10,935 nt of DNA from assembly GCA_934645125.1 (NCBI GenBank), contig CAKUDT010000027.1:1-10935 (forward strand), given 5' to 3'. The stretch comes from an uncultured Eggerthellaceae bacterium (GTDB lineage: Bacteria; Actinomycetota; Coriobacteriia; Coriobacteriales; Eggerthellaceae). Shown here in pieces: positions 1 to 6,135 of the stretch. The position numbers and the translations under genes are program-made. The notes beneath the pieces were generated by a model. It was not told the DNA's origin. It made no database searches and saw only the letters and a program-made list of their open reading frames with translations. Position 1 is the stretch's first letter, and the number at the start of each line of letters is the position of its first letter.

Positions 1-614
1 CCCGTAGAGCGCACGGCCTCTAAAACGCCTGGATCAACTTCCTCGAACGCCTCGGAAAACGCCTTGGCCAAAAAAGCCACCGTATGGAACATCATGCCCA
101 CAATGCATGCCTCAGCACCCAGGCTAATAGCAACAACGAACACCAAAACCCAAATAACTGTGGGGATAGAGCGTGCAATGGTAAGAATGATCTTCACAAC
201 ATTGCTTACAGCCTTGTTCGTCAAGTTGCACGCAGCCAACAGCGCCAGGAACAGCGCAATAACCGCTCCGAATAGGGTGGTGCAAAGCGCCAGGCAGATG
301 GTGACCATCAAATCGCCCAGCAATTCCTCCATGGTCCAAAGACCGTCGGTTCCCGGATGAAGCGCCATAACGGAAAAGTTGTTCAGAGAACCGCGAACAG
401 CATCAAGCAGGTTCGAATAACCCCAATCCATCTGGATAAACGTGATAATCGTCAAACACACCAGAACAAGAATGGTCCCCCACAAAAGGCTCGTGGACTT
501 AGAGAAACCGTGAATCTTGATGGTGCCGTTTTTCTTCTTTTTCATGCCAGCGGGCGCAGACATTGCAGCATTGGCGCGCAGCATGTCGGCCTTCTTTACG
601 TCGATTCGCGACAT
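1..614 (-). CDS. phnE: Phosphonate-type ABC transporter permease PhnE, partial (C-terminus beyond left edge)
   Basis: This is the second of two membrane permease genes of the importer and would pair with the neighbouring permease to form the channel. About 204 residues are visible. A basic, polar N-terminus of about 35 residues (including KKKKNG) precedes a first membrane helix at about residues 42-60, and several further hydrophobic helices follow. The visible part ends in EAVRSTG, which is the start of the EAA loop that contacts the ATPase. The segment with ARSIPTVIW matches the equivalent RNIPTVAW segment of the adjacent permease, so the two are paralogues. The ATG at 614 lies 1 bp after the stop of the upstream permease, with a GGGTGAT-like ribosome site inside that gene's last codons, so translation is probably coupled. 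The family assignment is firm; the substrate is not visible from the sequence. Confidence 0.88.
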   Translation of the reverse strand, partial: MSRIDVKKADMLRANAAMSAPAGMKKKKNGTIKIHGFSKSTSLLWGTILVLVCLTIITFIQMDWGYSNLLDAVRGSLNNFSVMALHPGTDGLWTMEELLGDLMVTICLALCTTLFGAVIALFLALLAACNLTNKAVSNVVKIILTIARSIPTVIWVLVFVVAISLGAEACIVGMMFHTVAFLAKAFSEAFEEVDPGVLEAVRST

Positions 615-615
615 G

Positions 616-1422
616 CTACATCACCCGCCTTCTCACGTAGTTCGAAACCGCTTCGCACAGAATCGCAACAACCATGATGCATAAGATGACCAGGCCTGCC
701 GTATCGTAGCGAAACGAACAATAATACAGCTGAAATACGAAGCCGATCCCCGTGCCAGTCAGCATGCCCACTAGCGTCGCATCGCGAATATTCGTCTCCA
801 TCTGATAAAGCACCCAGCTCACCATCATGGGCAGATTATTCGGAATGATAACGTGGGCTATCATTTGCAAACGCGTAGCGCCGCAGGAAACGGCCGCCTC
901 TAGGGGTCCCTGCGCGCTTTCTTCGATGTTTTCCAAAAATGTACGCGTCAAAAAGCCAAAGCTTTTCAAGAAAAGTACGATCCAGCCCGTGATCTCGCTT
1001 TGCCTGAATGTGAACAGCAAGATGAAGGCCCAGGCAACCGTGGGAATATTCCTAAGAACCGTGGCAATGCCGCGCACGATAATCTGCACAATGCCGCCAA
1101 ACCCCACCACGCGCGATCCAATAACCGCCAGAACAAACGACAGCAGCGCTGCAACAACCGAGGCAGCAACAGCATCAAGAAACGTTGCACCCAGCGCGCC
1201 TAGGATCTTTGGCAGATACTGAAACGAACGCTCGGTTGGCATGAAATTATCGGCCAGCCAGACAAAGCCGCCTGGCAGGTTCAGCAAAGACTGCACGGGG
1301 TCGAAATCCACAAAGGAGCTGCTTGCAGCCAAAAGCGCAACAAATGCTACTACCAGCGAAAACGCAGATAGATAGCGCTTCTTGTAGTAGGTATCGAGTT
1401 TTTGGAGTTCCGCCGACTGCAT
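616..1422 (-). CDS. phnE: Phosphonate-type ABC transporter permease PhnE
   Basis: Integral membrane permease subunit of a PhnCDE-type importer, 268 residues, close to the usual family length. A first helix lies at about residues 20-40, then a periplasm-side loop and a BPD-type transmembrane domain from about residue 75. The EAA loop is clear near residue 175 (EAAVSCGATRLQMIAHVIIP), with the conserved Gly and the closing Ile-Pro. The segment METNIRDATLVGMLTGTGIG just after it is characteristic of PhnE proteins. The gene starts 2 bp after the phnC stop, and the GAGG ribosome site lies in the last codons of phnC, about 7 nt before the ATG. It ends in TAG 1 bp before the next permease. Two permease genes in tandem suggest a heterodimeric channel. 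Confidence 0.92.
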   Translation of the reverse strand: MQSAELQKLDTYYKKRYLSAFSLVVAFVALLAASSSFVDFDPVQSLLNLPGGFVWLADNFMPTERSFQYLPKILGALGATFLDAVAASVVAALLSFVLAVIGSRVVGFGGIVQIIVRGIATVLRNIPTVAWAFILLFTFRQSEITGWIVLFLKSFGFLTRTFLENIEESAQGPLEAAVSCGATRLQMIAHVIIPNNLPMMVSWVLYQMETNIRDATLVGMLTGTGIGFVFQLYYCSFRYDTAGLVILCIMVVAILCEAVSNYVRRRVM

Positions 1423-1424
1423 GG

Positions 1425-2222
1425 TTAGGCCTCATCTGCCTGATCCACAGCGTAAATCTTTTCCGCATCAAGCTGCTGAGGCGCGCCCTGGCAGCAAATT
1501 TTGCCTTTCGAAAGGCCAAAGATGTAATCCGAGTACTCCAAAGCGTATTCCACCTGATGCAAGCTGACCAGGCACGTGATGCCCATCTCGCTGCGCAGCA
1601 ACTCCATGACCTCGCGCGAGCTGCGCGGGTCCAGACTTGCAATTGGCTCATCGGCCAAAATAAGCAGCGGGTCTTGCACCAGCGCGCGCGCAATGCCTAC
1701 ACGCTGTTTTTGCCCGCCCGATAGTTGGTCGGTTCGCGTGTACGAAAAATCACTCATGCCAACGCGTTCGAGCATTTGGAAGGCTTTTATCTTCTCCTCT
1801 TCGCTGAACAGGCTCAGCGCGCCGGTAAGAGAGTTTTTATACCCCAAGCGACCCTGCAAGACGTTCTCGATAGACGAAGAGCGGTACACCAAGTTGTAGC
1901 TTTGAAAGATCATGCTGATCTGACGGCGGGCAGCGCGCAGCCGCCTTCCCCGCAAACCATTCATCTCCACACCATTGAACAGCACACTACCCGATGTGGC
2001 GTCTATCAGGCGGTTTACGCAACGCAGCAACGTTGATTTGCCGGCGCCCGAGCTTCCGATAATCGATACAAGCTCCCCTTTTCCCAGGGAAAACGACACA
2101 TCGTCCAGCGAGTTGACCACGCCATCGTAGCTTTTCGTCAAATGATCGACCTTAAGCAGCAATGCATCCTTGCCAACAACGCGTTCGCAGAAGTTTTGTC
2201 CATTAGAGCAGCAATGATTCAT
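1425..2222 (-). CDS. phnC: Phosphonate-type ABC transporter ATP-binding protein PhnC
   Basis: ATPase subunit that powers the importer from the cytoplasmic face, 265 residues. All nucleotide-binding motifs are present: Walker A GSSGAGKST at residues 56-64, Q-loop Gln107, signature LSGGQ at 167-171, Walker B LLILADE at 186-192, D-loop SLDP at 196-199 and H-loop His222. The region around LQGRLGY is typical of PhnC rather than of other ATPases. The ATG at 2222 has a GGTGA ribosome site 5 nt upstream, but gives an odd N-terminal extension of about 20 residues with three cysteines (C4, C5, C12) before the ATPase fold begins. A TTG at 2162-2160 preceded by AAGGA is an alternative start. The gene lies 124 bp after phnD, separated by a stem-loop, and is closely packed with the permeases. 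Confidence 0.94.
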   Translation of the reverse strand: MNHCCSNGQNFCERVVGKDALLLKVDHLTKSYDGVVNSLDDVSFSLGKGELVSIIGSSGAGKSTLLRCVNRLIDATSGSVLFNGVEMNGLRGRRLRAARRQISMIFQSYNLVYRSSSIENVLQGRLGYKNSLTGALSLFSEEEKIKAFQMLERVGMSDFSYTRTDQLSGGQKQRVGIARALVQDPLLILADEPIASLDPRSSREVMELLRSEMGITCLVSLHQVEYALEYSDYIFGLSKGKICCQGAPQQLDAEKIYAVDQADEA

Positions 2223-2240
2223 ATTTTCACCGAAAAGACC

Positions 2241-2250
2241 ACGTTAACGT
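2241..2250. promoter_or_regulatory. 10-bp perfect palindrome ACGTTAACGT upstream of phnC
   Basis: The sequence ACGTTAACGT is a perfect inverted repeat about 19 bp before the phnC start codon, between the intercistronic hairpin and the ribosome site. A half-site pair of this size could bind a dimeric regulator, but a 10-bp palindrome also occurs by chance, and no second copy was noticed elsewhere in the window. Confidence 0.2.
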
Positions 2251-2259
2251 AATAACCGC

Positions 2260-2294
2260 AAGCCAACCGCCAGCAATACGCCAGCGGTTGGCTT
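2260..2294 (-). other. Intercistronic stem-loop between phnD and phnC
   Basis: An 11-bp perfect stem, AAGCCAACCGC at 2260-2270 and GCGGTTGGCTT at 2284-2294, encloses a 13-nt loop. It begins 53 bp after the phnD stop codon. On the minus strand no run of T follows, so it is not a standard Rho-independent terminator. In many ABC operons a hairpin after the binding-protein gene protects the upstream message from 3' decay and gives the binding protein higher expression than the membrane parts. That role, or partial termination, is inferred here. Confidence 0.6.
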
Positions 2295-2346
2295 CAACAT
2301 GATAGCAAAACTACGATTCGCGACAGCCCGCAACACCCGCAATCAA

Positions 2347-3417
2347 CTACGCGCCAACCAGCTTGCGATAATCATCGTAATAGCTGTCATCGGCAGGCAC
2401 GAAGCAGATTTTATCGCTGGAATGCTTCCACTTCGAAGTAGTATCGGCATCGTTGGGGTCCTTGAAGATCTTGCGGTTGTCAGCAACCTCAGAGGAGCAC
2501 ATGTAGTCAACGATCTTCTGGATGGTCTCCGCGGAAACGTACTCGGTGTTAACGCAGAACGGAACGGCGGGAACCGGAATGGTGTACGCGCAAACAAGGC
2601 GCTGACCTGAGCATTTTGCAAACTCGCCCTCGCCTTCCTTCACTTCGTACACCGTGCCAACCTCGCCCAAGTTGCCCGAAACAACGGTGTAGGCAGACGT
2701 AGAGCTGGTAGTGTCGCAGGAGCACAGATCAACGGCGCCGCTGGCCAGCTGGTAAACGCTCAGCGGCTGGCTGCCTGCCATGACAACGGTACTGAAAAAC
2801 TTGCCCGGCTCGGTAAAATCATCGGTCGAAGACATGCCGAATTTGCCGACAAACACTGTAGCCGGAATAACAAAACCCGAGGTAGAGCTTGTGGAAACAA
2901 AGGAATACTTGCAGCCCTTGATGTTATCAATGGAGAAGTTTCCGCTTGCATCCTTGTACTTGTCAACGTCTTCCTCGCGGCACAGAACCTGGGAGTAGTA
3001 AGAAACCTGGTTCAGCTTGCCTTCCTTGTCGGAAAGAACAAATGCAACTTCGATCTTGGGATTCTTTTTGTGAATCTCAACATATTCGGAAGCACCCAAA
3101 GAAGCCATGTGGGCCTTGCCGGAAGACAGCGCCTCGATGGTAACATTGTAATCGGCAGTGGTCATGGGTTTGCACGGAATACCCGCGCCCGTACCGATTG
3201 CCTCGCAGAAGGCATCGCGCATGCCCACGTATTCGGTGCCGGAGTTAGAGGGCTCCCAAGCAAAAATGATCTCAGCGGGATCTGTTACGGCAGCCGACGC
3301 GGCACCGCTTGCAGAACCGCTGGTAGAGCCGCCGCATGCGGACAGGCCGCCCATTGCGAACGTGCCGAAAGCAACAGCGCTTCCCAAAAGGAAGTTACGA
3401 CGAGTAAGTGATGGCAT
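2347..3417 (-). CDS. phnD: Phosphonate-type ABC transporter substrate-binding lipoprotein PhnD (Tat-exported)
   Basis: Extracellular substrate-binding protein of the importer, 356 residues including the signal. The N-terminus carries a twin-arginine motif (TRRNFLLG, R6-R7), a hydrophobic stretch and a lipobox LSAC with Cys28, so it should be exported by Tat and lipid-anchored. A Ser/Ala/Gly-rich linker follows to about residue 45. The mature part matches the PhnD fold: an SSGKAHMASLGASEY segment, and STSSTSGFVIP, which corresponds to the oxyanion-binding STSG segment of PhnD. Eleven cysteines remain after the lipobox Cys, unusual for this family. The ATG at 3417 has a strong ribosome site (GGGAAAGGAACC). 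The ligand could be a phosphonate, phosphite or another small oxyanion; no C-P lyase genes are visible to settle it. Confidence 0.9.
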   Translation of the reverse strand: MPSLTRRNFLLGSAVAFGTFAMGGLSACGGSTSGSASGAASAAVTDPAEIIFAWEPSNSGTEYVGMRDAFCEAIGTGAGIPCKPMTTADYNVTIEALSSGKAHMASLGASEYVEIHKKNPKIEVAFVLSDKEGKLNQVSYYSQVLCREEDVDKYKDASGNFSIDNIKGCKYSFVSTSSTSGFVIPATVFVGKFGMSSTDDFTEPGKFFSTVVMAGSQPLSVYQLASGAVDLCSCDTTSSTSAYTVVSGNLGEVGTVYEVKEGEGEFAKCSGQRLVCAYTIPVPAVPFCVNTEYVSAETIQKIVDYMCSSEVADNRKIFKDPNDADTTSKWKHSSDKICFVPADDSYYDDYRKLVGA

Positions 3418-3442
3418 AAAGGTTCCTTTCCCTTATTTATAG

Positions 3443-3462
3443 AGTGACACTATGATATCACT
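3443..3462. promoter_or_regulatory. Operator-like inverted repeat upstream of phnD
   Basis: The half-sites AGTGA and TCACT bound a 20-bp stretch containing the 9-bp element AGTGACACT and the palindrome TGATATCA. It lies just downstream of the candidate phnD -10 element, where the transcription start should fall, so a bound repressor would block initiation. This is seen as symmetry only; the regulator is unknown. Confidence 0.35.
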
Positions 3463-3469
3463 TATAACA
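3461..3469 (-). promoter_or_regulatory. Candidate extended -10 promoter of phnD
   Basis: Read on the minus strand, TGTTATAAG fits an extended -10 element (TG, one base, then TATAAG). The matching -35 region is AT-rich but poor (TAATAA). A TTGCAA at 3500-3495 is an alternative -35, but its spacing to this -10 is too long. The predicted leader is about 40 nt and contains the strong phnD ribosome site. Confidence 0.4.
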
Positions 3470-3562
3470 TTATGATTGCGCATTTATTATCAGTTTGCAA
3501 CTATTTTATTGTCGCGAGCAAATAGAAGGGCACCTCCATCACATCGCAAGACAGCCGAAACA

Positions 3563-5731
3563 TCAGGCGTGCACGACTCTGACCTGGTGTCCCGTAAACC
3601 AGCACCCGTCACCGCCATCGGATTCCAAAGGCGGCGCGAAAGCATTAATACCCAAACCGCCTTTAGCGCAAAACGAAGCATTGGACGCAAATGCGGACGA
3701 AAGTCGCGACTGAACGGCGGCATGCGAACCGGCAAGCGTCTGGCCCAAAGGATAAACGCCAGGCACAATGATGGTTCCGCGCGGCACCCGATCGGAAGGC
3801 TCCAGCTCAAAAGTTGCCCGCCCGAAGCGGTTTTCCAAAGTCACAGCTACGCTGCCCGCCGGTAAGCATTCCGCAACGTCCATCGGATTCATCAGGGCAT
3901 ATGCGTTACGCCGCGATTCATCGCAGCAATGCAAAACCGAAGAGTTGATTGAGAAATCCGTGATAACCGTTGCAAGATAAAACGTGCGCCCGCTCCCCTG
4001 CTTGCACCCGTTGCTTTGCCCAAGCGCCGCGCGTGACCGAACGGAAGCATCGTCATCGAACCAGTTGAACGCATCAACGCAAGATGCTGGCGCGTTATCA
4101 AGCCACGTTGCAAGACAAGAGAAATTAGCGGTGTCGTAACCGGAAAAGCGTCCCCTTTTGTCAAGCGCGCCCGTTCCCCGATCTTCCAGCAAAACGGGCT
4201 TGCCCGCAAAGACGCGCTGCCGTTCCTCATCCGTAAAAGGATATTCCGTATTGTCGATCGCCTCGTGGATCATAAGGTCAACGTTATAGCGATTCGCAAT
4301 TGCGCTGAAACCGAAGCGCTTCGCAAGCAGGCCAAACACCTCGCACTTTGACTTCGATTCGCCAACCGGATCGATTATCGCGCGTGAACATTGAAGAACG
4401 GGAAACTCGCCGCGAAGGTATAAATCGTCGTGTTCAAGAAAGCTTGTCGCAGGAAGAACGACATCCGCAAGTCGGGCGGTGTCGGTCAAAAACAGATCAT
4501 GCACCACCAAGAACAAATCGTCGCGACGCAGTCCCTCAAGCACACGGCTTTGATCAGGTGAAACCAGCGCAGGATTGGAACCATAAACGTAAAGAGATCG
4601 AATCGGCGGGTCGGTGAAATCAAGCAGCGCTTCGCCAAGATGCGACATATTGGTGCGCCGCGCCGTTGCGGGAACATGCGGCGCGGAAGGAGTGCTTGTC
4701 TTGAAAACGCGATTCGCGCCGAGCATGGTATACATGCCGCCGCCAACACCCGTCAACGTAAGCGCAACCGACAGTGCAACCAGGGCCTGCGTTGCCGCTG
4801 CACCGCGCTGAGTCCGCGAGTAACCATACCCCGTGACCAGATAGACCCTATTTGCCTTCAACAGGCGTTCAGCCAGGTCAGACACAGATTCTGGCGACAA
4901 ACCGCAAAGATGCTCGCTTTCATTCGCATCAAGTGCCTTGGCATGCGCAACAACATCGGAAAAACGGGTCAATGCTTCATCGGCGCTTCGAAGTGCGGTG
5001 GGTGCGGCTTGGGCGATTTTGGCCAGAAGAAGCAAAGCAAGCTGAAGATCCCTTCCGGGCGTAACCAAACTAACGTGGTCCGCAAGACGAGCGGTGGCGT
5101 TCTCGTACACATCAACAAGTACAACGCTTGCTCCCTGCCGGCGGGCCTGCGTCAAACGCCGCGTGAATGCCAGGTGCGAGCGGGCCGGATCCATGCTCCA
5201 CACAAGAATCACGTCGCCCGGGACGAAATCATCTGGAAGAGAGACGCCTCTCACGCCAAGCGATTCCCTAAGCGCAAACGAACGAGCAGTGGCGCAGATG
5301 GTGCGGTCAAGTGATGTGGCTCCCAGCGTACCGAAAAACGCATCGCCGCTATTGCGTTGGAACATGCCCATCGGACCAGAATACGACCAGGACATAATGC
5401 TCTCGCTGCCGTATTCCTTGATATCGCTCCGCCAACGCGCACAAATCGCATCAATCGCATTATCCCAGCTGCAGGGCTCAAGACAGCCGTTTTTGCGAAT
5501 CAGCGGAGTAGTAAGACGCTCCGGTCCGAATAACCGTTCGGGATAATGGCGCATCTTGTTGCACATAATGCCTTGCGTGAAGGGGTGCTCAGGGTCGCCT
5601 TGAAGCGACACAACCTTGCCGTTCGCAATGGTTGCCAGCAGCGAGCACGCATCCCCGCAGTCCATCGGGCATGTTGTGGTCTTGATGTCGTAGCTTTTCT
5701 TTTGACGCACTTCTTTTTCCCCGTTTCGCAT
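3563..5731 (-). CDS. Molybdopterin-dependent oxidoreductase, cytoplasmic (DMSO reductase superfamily, YoaE-like)
   Basis: Catalytic subunit of the molybdenum/tungsten bis-MGD enzyme superfamily, 722 residues. The N-terminal 4Fe-4S site is complete: C21, C25 and C29 in CPMDCGDAC, and C57 in GIMCNKM. The segments SWSYSGPMGMFQR (about 114-126) and LDRTICATA (about 141-149, with C146) resemble the YoaE-type branch of COG0243, where the metal ligand is not obvious; C146 is a candidate. LYVYGSNPALVSPDQ and ADVVLPATSFLEHDD are the usual cofactor-binding segments, and a C-terminal molydopterin-dinucleotide domain (MNPMDVAECLPAGSVAV) ends the protein. There is no Tat signal and no FeS or membrane-anchor partner gene, so it is probably cytoplasmic with a soluble partner. 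The ATG at 5731 has a weak AGGG site; the GTG at 5710, after GGGGAAAAAGAA, is an alternative start. The substrate cannot be named. phnD follows 145 bp downstream on the same strand with no obvious terminator between. Confidence 0.9.
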   Translation of the reverse strand: MRNGEKEVRQKKSYDIKTTTCPMDCGDACSLLATIANGKVVSLQGDPEHPFTQGIMCNKMRHYPERLFGPERLTTPLIRKNGCLEPCSWDNAIDAICARWRSDIKEYGSESIMSWSYSGPMGMFQRNSGDAFFGTLGATSLDRTICATARSFALRESLGVRGVSLPDDFVPGDVILVWSMDPARSHLAFTRRLTQARRQGASVVLVDVYENATARLADHVSLVTPGRDLQLALLLLAKIAQAAPTALRSADEALTRFSDVVAHAKALDANESEHLCGLSPESVSDLAERLLKANRVYLVTGYGYSRTQRGAAATQALVALSVALTLTGVGGGMYTMLGANRVFKTSTPSAPHVPATARRTNMSHLGEALLDFTDPPIRSLYVYGSNPALVSPDQSRVLEGLRRDDLFLVVHDLFLTDTARLADVVLPATSFLEHDDLYLRGEFPVLQCSRAIIDPVGESKSKCEVFGLLAKRFGFSAIANRYNVDLMIHEAIDNTEYPFTDEERQRVFAGKPVLLEDRGTGALDKRGRFSGYDTANFSCLATWLDNAPASCVDAFNWFDDDASVRSRAALGQSNGCKQGSGRTFYLATVITDFSINSSVLHCCDESRRNAYALMNPMDVAECLPAGSVAVTLENRFGRATFELEPSDRVPRGTIIVPGVYPLGQTLAGSHAAVQSRLSSAFASNASFCAKGGLGINAFAPPLESDGGDGCWFTGHQVRVVHA

Positions 5732-5763
5732 ACCGTGCCCTAATCGGATTGATTATTTGCGTC

Positions 5764-5772
5764 ATTGTATCA
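5764..5772 (-). promoter_or_regulatory. Candidate extended -10 promoter of the molybdopterin oxidoreductase gene
   Basis: Read on the minus strand, TGATACAAT is a good extended -10 element. No good -35 hexamer is seen 16-18 bp upstream, as is usual for extended -10 promoters. The predicted leader is about 25-30 nt. The element sits inside a short inverted repeat (GCGTC at 5759-5763, GACGC at 5773-5777) that could serve as an operator. Confidence 0.45.
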
Positions 5773-5865
5773 GACGCGAATTTCCCCTCAGTCTAGCGTC
5801 TTTTTCTCGTCCTGCAGCACGGGTGGCGGAATATCGGGATGTTCAATTGCCGCAGCCAGGCAAAT

Positions 5866-5901
5866 CTTGCGTGCGTATGCAGCGAACCCCATTTGAAACC
5901 A
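5866..5901. repeat. Imperfect direct repeat, copy 1
   Basis: First copy of a repeat whose ends are identical between copies: CTTGCGTGCG at the left and CATTTGAAACCA at the right. The last 22 bases of the two copies differ at only three positions, and a one-base length difference lies between the blocks. The copies start 64 bp apart, roughly six helical turns, which would place them on the same DNA face. Confidence 0.7.
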
Positions 5902-5929
5902 GTTCTCGCTTGTTAAGAGCGGTTTGTAG

Positions 5930-5966
5930 CTTGCGTGCGCAACGCGGCGCACCGCATTTGAAACCA
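5930..5966. repeat. Imperfect direct repeat, copy 2
   Basis: Second copy of the repeat, 37 bp, with the same CTTGCGTGCG left block and CATTTGAAACCA right block. It lies about 80 bp before the candidate start region of the LuxR gene. It could be a regulator-binding site, possibly of the LuxR protein itself, or part of a genome-wide interspersed repeat; the window alone cannot decide. Confidence 0.7.
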
Positions 5967-6042
5967 CCCTTTGTTTATCGAAAAACCGCAAAAGCACAAA
6001 AAAGCAGCACAAAAAAACAGATGTAATATGAGACAGAAACGA

Positions 6043-6077
6043 TACAATTATAAGACTTGCCTGCATATGGTAGGCAA
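6043..6077 (+). promoter_or_regulatory. Candidate LuxR-gene promoter (-10 TACAAT) and leader hairpin
   Basis: TACAAT at 6043-6048 is a plausible -10 without a recognisable -35. A 6-bp stem follows at once, TTGCCT (6057-6062) with AGGCAA (6072-6077) and a 9-nt loop, which would lie in the leader of the transcript or act as an operator. The promoter call is weak; the inverted repeat is seen directly. Confidence 0.3.
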
Positions 6078-6122
6078 TCCTATTTTACTCCGCAAGACTT
6101 TGTTCGTTGTTTGACATGCGCA

Positions 6123-6128
6123 AGGGGG
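6123..6128 (+). promoter_or_regulatory. Ribosome binding site of the LuxR-family gene
   Basis: AGGGGG lies 7 nt before the ATG at 6136 and fixes that start; no other in-frame start nearby is as well placed. Confidence 0.75.
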
Positions 6129-6135
6129 AACGCAC

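Larger units (their letters stand above)
5732..6135. other. 404-bp divergent intergenic region (oxidoreductase / LuxR)
   Basis: This stretch separates two divergent genes and has no supported coding region. It contains a candidate promoter for the oxidoreductase near its left end, a 36/37-bp imperfect direct repeat in the middle, an A-rich tract at about 5985-6030, and a short hairpin and strong ribosome site before the LuxR gene. A 92-residue open frame on the minus strand (5788-6066) crosses it, but it has no ribosome site or recognisable domain and reads the two repeat copies in different frames. Confidence 0.6.

Noticed and set aside
5788..6066. 92-residue minus-strand frame in the divergent intergenic region
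   Set aside because: No ribosome site, no known domain, and it reads the two direct-repeat copies in different frames, so the repeat is not a protein repeat.
6111..6116. TTGACA as a -35 element for the LuxR gene
   Set aside because: A perfect -35 hexamer, but only 19 bp before the start codon and overlapping the approach to the ribosome site, so no -10 or leader fits.
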